This document shows, piece by piece, positions 19,028-29,188 of a DNA stretch of 64,000 bases. Where the stretch lies: NCBI RefSeq assembly GCF_002209355.2, contig NZ_CP106855.1, positions 1,798,001 through 1,862,000 on the forward strand, given 5' to 3'. The notes under the pieces are model-generated. The model did not search any database and was not told where the DNA came from. It saw only the letters and a program-made list of their open reading frames with translations. This stretch comes from Bdellovibrio sp. SKB1291214 (lineage in GTDB: Bacteria; Bdellovibrionota; Bdellovibrionia; Bdellovibrionales; Bdellovibrionaceae). Each line of letters starts with the position of its first letter. Position 1 is the first letter of the stretch. Position numbers and translations under genes: made by a program.

Positions 19028-19879
19028 ATGAACTCGAGTGCCCTTTTACTTTTATCATCAGCTTTTCTTCACGCCAGTTGGAACGCGATCGCGAAAACCA
19101 CCAAGGATAAGGAAGCTTTCCTTTTTGTTGCAATGACGGTCAGCAATTTGATCATTGCGGTTTCGCTTATATTCTTTACTGATCAGTTTGCTGCAGGAAC
19201 TCCGCTTAAGTGGGCGATTCTCTCAGGAATTTCCGAGGGGGCTTATTTTGTGACACTGGCATGGTCATTAAAGCAAAGTCAGTTGGGTAAGGCTTACTCG
19301 ATCATGCGTGGTGGGGCGATGATCTTTGTGTGGATCATCTCTACTACATTTATGGGTGAAACAGCTTCTCCTTTGCAGACCTTAGGAGCTGTTTTGGTTT
19401 TAGGAGGAATCGTCGTCCTCAGTTTTCCAAGCCTTGGCGAAAAGAAAAGTGAAAAGACGGGATGGTTCACCAAAGTACCATGGGCATGGGTTTGCGCATT
19501 CTTCATTGGCGGATACCATTTAAGTTATCATCAAGCACTTCATCATGGAGCTGAGCCGAAAAGCTTATTCGCTGTGGCCATGGTCATATCTTGGCCGTTT
19601 CTGTGGTTTGCAATCACCGGAGAAAGAGTGAATCGAGTGAAACAGGTCGTGCGTCGTGAAAGCATTAAGGCCATCGCAGCTGGAACCGCCGCCAATATGT
19701 CCTTTGTGATATTCTTATATGGATTGAAAGTATCAGTCCCGGGATTTGCGATTTCGTTAAGAAACGCTTCGATCTTTTTTGCCGTGCTATTTTCGTTTTT
19801 ATTGAAGGAATCTCTGACAAGAGTTCAGATAGCTGGTGCTCTGGTCGTGGGAGCAGGGGCTGTGCTTCTAAGTCTTTAG
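19028..19879 (+). CDS. EamA/DMT-family transporter
   Basis: A 283-aa integral membrane protein with about 10 predicted helices arranged as two EamA-like halves. The N-terminal half starts LLLSSAFLHASWNAIAKTT, a common EamA opening. The C-terminal half contains GTAANMSFVIFLYGLK and ends VAGALVVGAGAVLLSL-like. Such proteins export or import small metabolites, but the substrate cannot be told from sequence. It stands convergent to the formaldehyde genes with 20 bp between, and has no obvious operon partner. Confidence 0.82.
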   Translation: MNSSALLLLSSAFLHASWNAIAKTTKDKEAFLFVAMTVSNLIIAVSLIFFTDQFAAGTPLKWAILSGISEGAYFVTLAWSLKQSQLGKAYSIMRGGAMIFVWIISTTFMGETASPLQTLGAVLVLGGIVVLSFPSLGEKKSEKTGWFTKVPWAWVCAFFIGGYHLSYHQALHHGAEPKSLFAVAMVISWPFLWFAITGERVNRVKQVVRRESIKAIAAGTAANMSFVIFLYGLKVSVPGFAISLRNASIFFAVLFSFLLKESLTRVQIAGALVVGAGAVLLSL

Positions 19880-19899
19880 ATGCACACCCCATGGTCGCC

Positions 19900-20733
19900 T
19901 CAAGTCAAAAACTTAGAGTGATGCTGAATATGGTTTTCGATGAATGTCGCAATAAAGTAATAGCTGTGATCATAATCGCCTCTGTATTTTACTTCGACTT
20001 TTTGCCCCACTTCTAAACAAGCTTTCTCAAAATGCGGTGTTAGTAGCTGTCCTTTTTCATAAAATTCATCTGCTAATCCTTGGTCAATCAAAATGCTGTT
20101 GCCGTGGGCTCCGCTGCGAACGATTTCGGTCGCGTCGTATTGATTCCACAATGATTTGTCTTCACCTAAATAACCTGTAAAAGCTTTTTGCCCCCACGCA
20201 CAGTTCATGGGATTTACAATGGGTGCAAAGGCAGAAATCGACTGAAACTTCTGACTTTCACGCAGACCAATGATTAAAGCCCCGTGACCACCCATGGAGT
20301 GTCCCATGATAGAGATTTTGTTTTTCGGAACTTGGAACTGAGTCTGAATCAATAGGTGTAATTCTTCGCTGATGTAAGTGAACATGCGATAGTGATCGCG
20401 ATAGCCTTCAGTCAAAGCATCTAAATAAAAACTCGCACCAGATCCAAAATCGTAGGAGTCGTGCTCGCCCGGCAGTTGCAAACCACGTGGCGACGTATCA
20501 GGACAGATCACCATCAACTGGTGTTCTGCCAGATATTTTTGCGCCCCTGCCTTTGTAATAAAGTTTTCGTCTGTACAAGTCAGTCCCGACAACCAAATCA
20601 CACAACCCTTGACCAAGCCTTGCGGGATAAAAGTGGAAAACTTCATTTTGGTTTTCGTCGAGCTTGAATCGTGCTCCCAAAATTGAGTTTTACCTTCGAA
20701 TGTCTTGTGCGACTTAAGAAGTTTTACTTCCAT
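19900..20733 (-). CDS. fghA: S-formylglutathione hydrolase
   Basis: A 277-aa esterase D-type alpha/beta hydrolase that splits S-formylglutathione into formate and glutathione. The nucleophile elbow GHSMGGHGA is intact, the oxyanion segment LSGLTCTDENF is typical, and the Asp and His of the triad lie in DQGLADEF and YDHSYYF. It begins 8 nt after the stop of the class III alcohol dehydrogenase gene and so forms an operon with it, completing glutathione-dependent formaldehyde oxidation. The length matches the family. Confidence 0.93.
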   Translation of the reverse strand: MEVKLLKSHKTFEGKTQFWEHDSSSTKTKMKFSTFIPQGLVKGCVIWLSGLTCTDENFITKAGAQKYLAEHQLMVICPDTSPRGLQLPGEHDSYDFGSGASFYLDALTEGYRDHYRMFTYISEELHLLIQTQFQVPKNKISIMGHSMGGHGALIIGLRESQKFQSISAFAPIVNPMNCAWGQKAFTGYLGEDKSLWNQYDATEIVRSGAHGNSILIDQGLADEFYEKGQLLTPHFEKACLEVGQKVEVKYRGDYDHSYYFIATFIENHIQHHSKFLT

Positions 20734-20741
20734 GGTCTCTC

Positions 20742-21851
<1,110 letters not shown>

Positions 21852-21944
21852 TCAGTCTCCTTAGACGTGCAAAAATAGATGAAGGAATTATATGGAGATA
21901 CCGCGTCCTCGACTAGGCAACCAAAGGAACAATACTGTTTCTGT

Positions 21945-22844
21945 ATGGAAACAATAAAGTCCCTGCAGGGAATCATTTCGTTTGTCAAAGTCGCTGAAGT
22001 CGGAAGCTTCTCCAAGGCGGCAGAGCAGTTAAACGTTTCCAAATCTCACATTAGTAAAAACATTCGCCAACTTGAATCGGACTTGGGAATTGCACTTTTC
22101 GTTCGCTCGACTCGCAAAGTGCAGCTTACCCACTTGGGTGAACGCTTTTTAGAGACCTGCCGGGAATCTTTAAAGAATTTAGATTCGGCCAAGCAAGAAA
22201 TCTTAGACCTGTCAGAAACTCCGCGCGGAACTTTGCGTGTGACGCTTGCAGGGATTTTCGGTGAAGACTATATCGCACCCATCGTGATCGAAATGGCGAA
22301 AAAGTATCCAGAACTTAAAGTTGAATTAAACTTCTCGACACGCATTGTGGATTTGATCGAGGAAAAGTTCGATGTCGCGATTCGTATCGGGCATTTAGAA
22401 AACTCGTCTTTGATGGCACAAAAAATCGCATCCCGCTTTGAATACGTGGTTTGCTCAAAAGGTTATCTGGCTCACTCGCCGGATTTGAAAGACCCACGGG
22501 ACTTGATTAATCACAATTGCATCGGCGAGCGAAGTTCGTGGAGTTTTAAAAAACGCGGTAAAACTTTTCAGGTTCCTGTCGCTGGCAATTTTAAAAGTAA
22601 CAATCCCCGCGTCTTACAAAAGGCTGCCCTGGCGGGTTTGGGGATCGCTAGGCTGCCGGGTTCCTATGCTTTTGAGGAAATCAGAAAAGGCCGTTTGGTA
22701 TCGGTTCTTGAAAATTTCAACGAAGGCAAAAAGGACATTTGGGCTGTCACACCGATACGGCATAAGCAAAACATCAATGTAAAAACGTTTATCCAAGAGG
22801 TTAAGAAGCATCTCGCGGACGACTATGGACACGTTTTATTCTAA
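21945..22844 (+). CDS. LysR-type transcriptional regulator
   Basis: A 299-aa LTTR. The winged-helix domain covers residues 1-65 (SFVKVAEVGSFSKAAEQLNV, then SKSHISKNIRQLE), followed by a ligand-binding domain of two Rossmann-like lobes. I start at ATG 21,945; a farther in-frame ATG at 21,879 would add 22 residues with no family match. It is divergent from adhC-fghA with a 93-bp gap and is the obvious candidate regulator of the formaldehyde operon. Whether it senses formaldehyde or a glutathione adduct cannot be told. Confidence 0.92.
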   Translation: METIKSLQGIISFVKVAEVGSFSKAAEQLNVSKSHISKNIRQLESDLGIALFVRSTRKVQLTHLGERFLETCRESLKNLDSAKQEILDLSETPRGTLRVTLAGIFGEDYIAPIVIEMAKKYPELKVELNFSTRIVDLIEEKFDVAIRIGHLENSSLMAQKIASRFEYVVCSKGYLAHSPDLKDPRDLINHNCIGERSSWSFKKRGKTFQVPVAGNFKSNNPRVLQKAALAGLGIARLPGSYAFEEIRKGRLVSVLENFNEGKKDIWAVTPIRHKQNINVKTFIQEVKKHLADDYGHVLF

Positions 22845-23023
22845 ATAATTCCCACATGTTGCGCCGAGCAATCACTCCAAGTAGGCGTTTGGTCATTACA
22901 TTACTGAAATCAATTCTCAGTATGCTTAAAATTTCAGCAACAGCCCGCATCCTTCGTTGACGATATCCTGACAATCTGACAAAACCTGTCCTCCTTTAAA
23001 AAAACTTGGAGTTTTAATTTCTT

Positions 23024-24127
23024 ATGAGTCAATTCGATCGCGCCTATGAGCTCGGCAAGCTGTATTGCGATCGTGGAGAGTTCGGTCCCGCAACGGACCA
23101 TCTTCGCGAAGCTGCCGAAGGCTATTTCGCTGAAAAGAACTTTTCTCTTTATCTCAAGTGCCAAAACTTGTTGTTGCGTATTTTTGCCGAACGCGAACAA
23201 ACAGAAGAAATCAACAAAGCTAAGGAAAAACTCCAAGACTTAGTTTTGAACGAGGGCTTCGAACTTAATTCTAAAACTTACTACTATCTTGCTGTCTGTG
23301 CGTCTTACAAAGGTCAAAACGATGTGGCCCTTGATTACGTTCAAAAAGCGCTCGCAATCGCGCTTGCTTCAGACAACAAAGAAGACATCTGCAACGCCAT
23401 CTTCGGTCTTGCGATGGTTTACTCTTCTCCAGGCATGGCTCGTTATGCTGATGCTTTGAAAGAGATCTATAACCTTGAAGTATTCTTCCAGGTTTACAAT
23501 CTTCCTGATCTTAAAATTTCATCATTGATTTTGAACGGTAACATCCTCGCACAAATGAAAAAGTACGAGGAGGCTGTGACTGTGTTGTGGAAAGCCTACG
23601 ATGCTCTGAAAGAGACTCGTAACGTGGTTTCCGCAGCGTACTTGATGATCCAATTGGGTGACGTCTATTTCGAAATGGGCGATAAGGATTTGGCTCGCGT
23701 TTACTTGGCGCTGGCTCAAAAATCTATCGATTCCGAGAACCATGTTCGTTTGGCAAAAATCGCCCAGTTCTACGCTGCTAAAATCGGCGCGGATTCTCAA
23801 CACAGCTACGATCTTGTTTTCGACGAAGTAAACCATGCGGTTACTGAGCGTAAGTTGGGTCGTATCGACTTTAAAAATCAGTTTATTCTTTTGGATCTTT
23901 TGCGCCTGTTCGTTCAGAACCAAGGCACGATCTATTCGAAAGAATTCCTGGTCGAGAATGTTTGGAAGCAGCCATATGATCCTGCGATCCACGACAATAA
24001 GATTTACGTGACGATCAAACGTCTGCGTAAGTTGATCGAACCAGATTATGAAAAACCGAAATACATTTTTAGAGCCAAAAACGGCTATTACATGAATAAA
24101 GCTGCTCGAGTCCATTTCGAGCACTAG
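23024..24127 (+). CDS. TPR protein with C-terminal OmpR-type winged helix
   Basis: A 367-aa protein. Residues 1-260 form helical TPR repeats (for example KNFSLYLKCQNLLLRIFAER and VALDYVQKALAIALASDN). Residues 270-360 form an OmpR/PhoB-type DNA-binding winged helix (TIYSKEFLVENVWKQ, then HDNKIYVTIKRLRKLIEPD and a final beta-hairpin YIFRAKNGYYM). It lacks a receiver domain. The arrangement suggests a regulator whose activity is set by protein-protein contacts through the TPRs. A small exported protein follows after 12 nt, probably in the same operon. Confidence 0.82.
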   Translation: MSQFDRAYELGKLYCDRGEFGPATDHLREAAEGYFAEKNFSLYLKCQNLLLRIFAEREQTEEINKAKEKLQDLVLNEGFELNSKTYYYLAVCASYKGQNDVALDYVQKALAIALASDNKEDICNAIFGLAMVYSSPGMARYADALKEIYNLEVFFQVYNLPDLKISSLILNGNILAQMKKYEEAVTVLWKAYDALKETRNVVSAAYLMIQLGDVYFEMGDKDLARVYLALAQKSIDSENHVRLAKIAQFYAAKIGADSQHSYDLVFDEVNHAVTERKLGRIDFKNQFILLDLLRLFVQNQGTIYSKEFLVENVWKQPYDPAIHDNKIYVTIKRLRKLIEPDYEKPKYIFRAKNGYYMNKAARVHFEH

Positions 24128-24139
24128 TAGGGGTACTTC

Positions 24140-24694
24140 ATGTTACGTCATATTTTATTAGCAGCTCTGTTGATTTTCTCCAGCGTGGGTCATGCGCATG
24201 TGCTTTCTTCTGAACAAGAAGGCAACATCATGCCAACTGGAGACAACCGTCCTGTTCCATGGCCTTGGTCACAAGCGCAGCCTTTCCCTTGGGATGATAT
24301 CTCAGGTTTGTGGAAAGTTGAGCAGGATGACTACGTGTCTTACTTCGCATTCAAAGTTGTGAAGCAAGCAAGCGGCGGTCGCCAACTTCTAGTGCGTCAA
24401 ATCGATGGTGAAACTCGTCGAGTCCTTGCAACTGGTGTCGGTTTCGAAAGAGATCAAATTATCCTAGCGCAGATGACAAGCTGTGGGGGTACGACGTACC
24501 GTTTGAAGCTGACTTCGTTTAAACGTGAAGATTCTCCGCAACCTCCGGTTATGGGTAATCTCTACACGGGATCTGTGATGGTTCTATCTATTGGTGATCT
24601 GGGTGCCAGAACTACTAGTGATATGGTCCACTTACAGCTGACTAAGGTTTCTTCCCGCTTTAAATTTACGCAGGAAACTTGCCTTAGCCACTAG
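24140..24694 (+). CDS. Small exported protein of unknown function
   Basis: A 184-aa protein with an N-terminal signal peptide (LLAALLIFSSVGHAH). The mature portion opens with a Pro/Trp-rich segment (NRPVPWPWSQAQPFPWDDI) followed by what looks like a small beta barrel. Two cysteines (SCGG and TCLSH) could pair. The ATG has AGTAGGGGT upstream and lies 12 nt after the TPR-winged-helix gene, so it is probably co-transcribed with it. I do not recognise the family. Confidence 0.65.
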   Translation: MLRHILLAALLIFSSVGHAHVLSSEQEGNIMPTGDNRPVPWPWSQAQPFPWDDISGLWKVEQDDYVSYFAFKVVKQASGGRQLLVRQIDGETRRVLATGVGFERDQIILAQMTSCGGTTYRLKLTSFKREDSPQPPVMGNLYTGSVMVLSIGDLGARTTSDMVHLQLTKVSSRFKFTQETCLSH

Positions 24695-24752
24695 GGTTGA
24701 ATAGTAGGGGGCGATAGCCTTCTACAAAAATTTAAAAAAATTAAAAAAGATA

Positions 24753-24781
24753 TTGCAAAGTCAGAAGGACGCAGATAAACA
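24753..24781 (+). promoter_or_regulatory. Candidate promoter of tRNA-Val
   Basis: TTGCAA (24,753-24,758), 17-nt spacer, TAAACA (24,776-24,781), about 19 nt before the mature tRNA 5' end. Confidence 0.5.
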
Positions 24782-24799
24782 TAGGTCCTTCTTACCGAT

Positions 24800-24875
24800 A
24801 GGGAGTTAGCTCAGTTGGTAGAGCGCCACCCTTACAAGGTGGATGTCGCAGGTTCGAATCCTGTACTCCCTACCA
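24800..24875 (+). tRNA. tRNA-Val(UAC)
   Basis: A complete cloverleaf of 76 nt with encoded CCA. The acceptor stem AGGGAGT/ACTCCCT is perfect, the D arm is GCTCAGTTGGTAGAGC, and the anticodon stem CCACC/GGTGG encloses the loop CTTACAA with anticodon TAC (24,833-24,835). The T arm is GCAGG-TTCGAAT-CCTGT. Confidence 0.98.
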
Positions 24876-24906
24876 ATCTTCTAAAGATTGGTTCCTATCG
24901 AAAAAT

Positions 24907-24932
24907 AACCACCCTCGAGGTGGTTTTTTTAT
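24907..24932 (+). terminator. Terminator after tRNA-Val
   Basis: AACCACC-CTCGA-GGTGGTT followed by a T run. Confidence 0.88.
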
Positions 24933-25022
24933 GCCCAAAATCTGCAGCAAAAGATCTCAACAATTGACTGCCCCCCAAAATAGTTGCCTGATTACATTCG
25001 AGAAAAAATCGATGGAGATTTA

Positions 25023-26897
25023 ATGGCAATTCAAGAGCTTAATCAGGAACAGCTTCATTCAATGACACTCGAACAAAAAGACGAGTGGTGGTTAAAGAAC
25101 GTCTATAAAGGCGACATGCCTCAGTTAACAATCCGTTCAGCGCTAACGGGTATTATCTTGGGCGGAATTTTAAGTCTGACGAATTTGTATATTGGTATTA
25201 AGACGGGTTGGACTCTTGGGGTTGGTATCTCGTCAGTGATTTTATCCTATGCCTTCTTTAAAATCATGGACCGTATGAAGATGGGTTCGCACATGACGAT
25301 CCTTGAAAACAATGCGATGCAATCGATTGCTACAAGTGCTGGTTACATGACGGCTCCCTTGATGGCTTCCATGCCTGCATACATGATGGTGACGGGCCAA
25401 GTGGTACCCATGTACCAAACAATTTGGTGGATCATCGTTCTTGCGCTTTTAGGTGTGTTGTTCGCGTTTCCATTGAAAAAACGTTTTATCAATGATGAAC
25501 AGATGCCTTTCCCAGAGGGTTATGCTTCAGGTGTTGTTTTAGATAGCTTGCACTCGGAAGAGGGCGGTGATGGCGTCTTTAAAGCAAAACTTTTGATGGG
25601 CGGTATGGGTCTGTCAGCACTGATTGAATTCCTGCGTGCCGAGCCCATTTTGACGGCACTTAAACTAAAGTTCTTGGCACTTCCTCAGTACTGGGATGAT
25701 TTCATTTATAAATTCGCAACTCCGCGTTTGTTCAACACTCCATTAAAAGATCTGACTATTCAGTGGGACACATCGATTGTGATGTTGGGCACGGGTGGTT
25801 TAATGAGCATGAAGACCTCAATGTCTTTGCTGATCGGTGCAATGCTGAACTATTTCTTGTGCGCTCCGATTCTGATTCAAGCGGGAGTCATCCCAGAAGC
25901 CAAATTTAAAGCGATCGCGATGTGGGCGCTTTGGGGCGGAGCTTCGATGATGACCACGTCTTCGTTGTTCTCTTTTTTCTCAAAACCAAAAATGTTGAAG
26001 GAAGCTTTCACGAAAAGCTTTTCTAAAAATACGATTCAAAAGCATGATGTTTTGCAAAAGATCGAGCTTCCAATGTGGATCTTTGCAGTCGGTATTCCAT
26101 TGGTGGGTGCTATTGTTGTGTATTTGGGTCACGTTTGGTTTGGTATTCACTACTGGTTGGGTATCTTAGCAATTCCGTTGGTATTCGTGTTTACTTTAAT
26201 TGCGGTGACATCAACGGGGTTGACTGCAATCACTCCGGGTGGTGCATTGGGTAAATTGACTCAAATCACTTACGGAGTTTTGGCTCCAGGTAACGTCACA
26301 ACAAACTTAATGACTGCAGGTATTACATCTGAAGTTTCACTAAATGCTTCAAACTTGTTGATGGATATCAAACCAGGTTACATGTTGGGTGGTAAGCCTC
26401 GTCACCAAGCCATCGGTCACGTACTTGGTATTTTCGCAGGCGCCTTTGTTGCGGTTCCAGTTTTCTATTCTTTGTTTCATGGTGATGTTTCCACATTCAC
26501 TTCAGATGCAATGCCACTTCCGGGTGCTGCGATCTGGAAAGGTGTGGCAGAGGCTTTGACAAAAGGTCTTGGTAATTTGCATCCAACAGCTCAAGCCGCT
26601 GCAGCGATCGGCGCGGTTTTGGGTATCGTGATCGAAATTTTAAATAAAAAAACTCGCGGCAGATTCCCATTATCGGGTGTTGGTTTGGGCTTGGGCTTTG
26701 TCCTTCGCTTCACGGACGCATGGTCGATGGCTTTGGGAACATTGTTGTTCTGGATCGCTCGCAAGAAATTTAAAAATGAAAAAGGTCTTGGCTATCGCGC
26801 CTTCGTTCAAAATCAAGAAACGATGGCAGCAGGGATTATCGCCGGTGGATCGATCATCGGGATCGTTTTGATCTTGTTGGAAAACGCACTCGTATAG
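25023..26897 (+). CDS. OPT-family oligopeptide transporter
   Basis: A 624-aa polytopic membrane protein of the OPT superfamily (about 14-16 hydrophobic segments). The N-terminal soluble part ends before TIRSALTGIILGGILSL, a typical OPT opening. The family elements NAMQSIATSAGYMTAP and EGYASGVVLDSLHS are present. OPT proteins import small peptides or metal chelates with protons, which fits a bacterium that lives on degraded prey protein; the true substrate is unknown. I take ATG 25,023 because GGAG lies 6 nt upstream; an in-frame TTG 39 nt earlier has no site. A terminator follows. Confidence 0.9.
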   Translation: MAIQELNQEQLHSMTLEQKDEWWLKNVYKGDMPQLTIRSALTGIILGGILSLTNLYIGIKTGWTLGVGISSVILSYAFFKIMDRMKMGSHMTILENNAMQSIATSAGYMTAPLMASMPAYMMVTGQVVPMYQTIWWIIVLALLGVLFAFPLKKRFINDEQMPFPEGYASGVVLDSLHSEEGGDGVFKAKLLMGGMGLSALIEFLRAEPILTALKLKFLALPQYWDDFIYKFATPRLFNTPLKDLTIQWDTSIVMLGTGGLMSMKTSMSLLIGAMLNYFLCAPILIQAGVIPEAKFKAIAMWALWGGASMMTTSSLFSFFSKPKMLKEAFTKSFSKNTIQKHDVLQKIELPMWIFAVGIPLVGAIVVYLGHVWFGIHYWLGILAIPLVFVFTLIAVTSTGLTAITPGGALGKLTQITYGVLAPGNVTTNLMTAGITSEVSLNASNLLMDIKPGYMLGGKPRHQAIGHVLGIFAGAFVAVPVFYSLFHGDVSTFTSDAMPLPGAAIWKGVAEALTKGLGNLHPTAQAAAAIGAVLGIVIEILNKKTRGRFPLSGVGLGLGFVLRFTDAWSMALGTLLFWIARKKFKNEKGLGYRAFVQNQETMAAGIIAGGSIIGIVLILLENALV

Positions 26898-26921
26898 ATT
26901 GCTTGCACACCGACAAACTAA

Positions 26922-26947
26922 AAACCGCCCTCGTGGCGGTTTTTTTA
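26922..26947 (+). terminator. Terminator of the OPT transporter gene
   Basis: AACCGCC-CTCGT-GGCGGTT with seven T residues. Confidence 0.88.
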
Positions 26948-27223
26948 TGCCTAAAACTCAACTTAAAGCCCCTGGCTAAAATTCCCTTTTAGAGAGGAGA
27001 TTTGCCCCTCTCGCGCCATTTAAAGGCTATAACGCAGCTTGCAAATCAAGCAGTCAATACTCAAAACCTCCCTCTACGGTTAAATGTCATTAACTTATTG
27101 TCTGCGAAGTATGGTGAGTTGTTCCATTTATAGGAAATCTAATGATTTCCATCGCCGCCTAAGTTATCTGACTCCATCGAGTGAACTTTATCGCAAGTTC
27201 CAGAACGTTTTTAAGGAGTCGTC
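26948..27223. other. Intergenic region upstream of the L,D-transpeptidase
   Basis: 276 bp without a credible gene. It holds two small hairpins, GAGAGG...CCTCTC near 26,993-27,021 and GGAAATC-TAAT-GATTTCC near 27,134-27,151. I cannot assign them a role. Confidence 0.4.
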
Positions 27224-27991
27224 ATGAAACTATTGTTGGCAGCGCTTTTGGCGTCCACATTCTCTTTCGCAGCCTATGCTCAATCTTTTCCTCAAGATCA
27301 AGAGCAACCACTTAAACTTTCAAAACGTGAAGCAGCGGAAAAACGTTTGATGGTTGAAGATGCTTACGAAGCTCCAGCTGGTCAGCTTTTCAATGAAGAT
27401 GCTTACCTGGCTGGTCAAACAGACTATAACGATTATACGAACATCATCGTGATCAATAAGAAAGCTCGCGGTGAGGGTGCGCAAACTCTTCGTCTGTATA
27501 CGAACCGTCGCTTGGTTTTGACGACTAAAGTTTCAACAGGAACTGAAGAAGTTGAATACATCGGAAAATTCAAAGGTGTTATCAACGGTATCTTCAAAGG
27601 TTCACGTCAGTCACACTGGAGACACACAACTCGTGGTTTCTATTCTGTGAAACGCGTTTATGACTATAACTACCGTTCTGGCGAGTCCAAATTCCAAATG
27701 CCATTCGCAATGTTCTTTAACGATGCTCGTGGTTTGGCCGTTCACCAAGTACCTCCGGATATCTCTGGTGGCGAGGCGAACGGTGTTGCTGCCTTGGGGC
27801 AACGTGCTTCCAGCGGCTGTGTGCGTGTTAAATCTGGTCACATCAACATCATCCACGATGCGGTTGTAAGTGCTGATAAAGGCCGTATGCCAGTCATCGA
27901 CACTAAAACAGGTCGCCAAATGCAAGACCAATACGGTAAACCTCAATTCAAAGAAGGCTACCGTTCTTTAGTGATCGTGGAAGAGAAGTAA
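27224..27991 (+). CDS. Secreted L,D-transpeptidase (YkuD domain)
   Basis: A 255-aa exported protein with signal peptide (LLAALLASTFSFAAYAQS). The YkuD catalytic region is at about residues 75-250, with the His and Ser-x-Gly-Cys-x-Arg signature in AVHQVP ... RASSGCVRV. Such enzymes form 3-3 peptidoglycan crosslinks or attach proteins to the wall. In Bdellovibrio-like predators L,D-transpeptidases can also act on prey peptidoglycan, so it may work on self or prey wall. A good AAGGAG site precedes the ATG. It is followed by a terminator-like hairpin. Confidence 0.93.
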   Translation: MKLLLAALLASTFSFAAYAQSFPQDQEQPLKLSKREAAEKRLMVEDAYEAPAGQLFNEDAYLAGQTDYNDYTNIIVINKKARGEGAQTLRLYTNRRLVLTTKVSTGTEEVEYIGKFKGVINGIFKGSRQSHWRHTTRGFYSVKRVYDYNYRSGESKFQMPFAMFFNDARGLAVHQVPPDISGGEANGVAALGQRASSGCVRVKSGHINIIHDAVVSADKGRMPVIDTKTGRQMQDQYGKPQFKEGYRSLVIVEEK

Positions 27992-28024
27992 TCACGACTT
28001 GACCCTATCTCTTAAGAGAAATAC

Positions 28025-28058
28025 AAAGGCTGAACCTGCGGGTTTGGCCTTTTGTTTG
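28025..28058 (+). terminator. Terminator after the L,D-transpeptidase
   Basis: AAAGGC-tg-AACC-tgcg-GGTT-tg-GCCTTT stem with a TG/TG internal loop, then TTGTTTG. A second hairpin, ACTCCGGC-TTT-GCCGGAGT, follows at 28,064-28,082. Confidence 0.7.
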
Positions 28059-28107
28059 TCTGCACTCCGGCTTTGCCGGAGTAGGCCCGCCGCCTTTCGG
28101 AGCATTT

Positions 28108-28743
28108 ATGACATTGAACGAACTAGTAAAAGTCCCTGATGAACAACGTGAACACCAATGGGAAATTGATTTCTTCATGGCGATCACATCTAGCAACGTA
28201 AAGATGATGATGGATGCTCCTCAACAGGGACCGGATGGTTGGCCTTACATGCTTGTCGAGACCTCTGAAAATGCGACGGAGCCTGCCAATAAAATCATGC
28301 AATGGGCAGCCATCAAAGGCGTGGGGTTAGCGGTTAATCCCGGCAAAAACTATCCTGACTATGTTTTCACATACGGCATGCTTTGGCATTTTAAAGAAAC
28401 TGGTTTGTTCTATAGAACTGCTGATGACACGATTGTCGGCACTGCAGAATTTGAAAAAGGCCAAGGCTTGCATGCTGGCGATGCCTCACCTCAATACTTG
28501 CCTGCATACGTTCGCCAAATCATCAAAGAATTCTTCCGCGATCAGGCGGTTATGCGCCCACGCATTTTAGTGATGAGCCAAGACCGCAAAAACTATGATC
28601 TGGCATTCTCTCTTGAGTCATTAGGAAATCCGCCCCAAACAGAACATCAGGGCATCGCGGAGGCGCTAAGCTGGTTCTTGCCACCTCATTACTCCATCGT
28701 GTTGGTTTCTGAAATGGGTCTTCCTAAATTCTTTGATCTTTAA
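28108..28743 (+). CDS. Cytoplasmic protein of unknown function
   Basis: A 211-aa protein without signal peptide or membrane segment. It looks globular, with aromatic-rich strands such as YVFTYGMLWHFKETGLFYR and a C-terminal hydrophobic stretch (EALSWFLPPHYSIVLVSEMG). I do not recognise a family. It starts with CGGAGCATTT before the ATG. It stands alone between the L,D-transpeptidase and the secreted two-gene module. Confidence 0.65.
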   Translation: MTLNELVKVPDEQREHQWEIDFFMAITSSNVKMMMDAPQQGPDGWPYMLVETSENATEPANKIMQWAAIKGVGLAVNPGKNYPDYVFTYGMLWHFKETGLFYRTADDTIVGTAEFEKGQGLHAGDASPQYLPAYVRQIIKEFFRDQAVMRPRILVMSQDRKNYDLAFSLESLGNPPQTEHQGIAEALSWFLPPHYSIVLVSEMGLPKFFDL

Positions 28744-28822
28744 GCTAGTCTAAGGACGAGCCCCTTATACTCGTCCTTACAATTAATCCTTCCTCGTTTA
28801 CTATATTCAAGAGGGATTAATC

Positions 28823-29188
28823 ATGTTCAGTCAGCTTGGCGCTATAGCAATTTTTCTAAGTGCATCCAGCGCTATCGCGACCAGTAATATCACGCCACCG
28901 GCAGAGATTAATTATTCCGTTTATTCCAAAGAATATCCCAGTGAAAAACTAAATGGTCCCGTGAACAAGTCTCACAGCGTTCATCAAGTGATGTCTCCCG
29001 GAGAGCGTGATGCCATTTTTGAAAAAGCGGGGCTGACAAAGTTTTTCAAGAATAAGAATCACTATGATCGCGATATGTTTGTTTTGCGTGCGCAAAACGG
29101 CAGTCTGAAAGATTTAGCAAAAAAGTATCCAGAGGCTCCCAAAAAGCAATTGGCGAAATTTCAAAAGCTTCTTCAGGGACGGCGTTGA
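28823..29188 (+). CDS. Small exported protein coupled to the caspase-like candidate
   Basis: A 121-aa protein with a signal-like N-terminus (LGAIAIFLSASSAIATS). The mature part is basic (many Lys) and ends KKQLAKFQKLLQGRR. I do not recognise a family. Its stop overlaps the start of the next gene by one base (TGATG), so the two are translationally coupled and probably act together. It could be a chaperone, inhibitor or propeptide-like partner of the large secreted protein, but this is inference from position only. Confidence 0.65.
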   Translation: MFSQLGAIAIFLSASSAIATSNITPPAEINYSVYSKEYPSEKLNGPVNKSHSVHQVMSPGERDAIFEKAGLTKFFKNKNHYDRDMFVLRAQNGSLKDLAKKYPEAPKKQLAKFQKLLQGRR

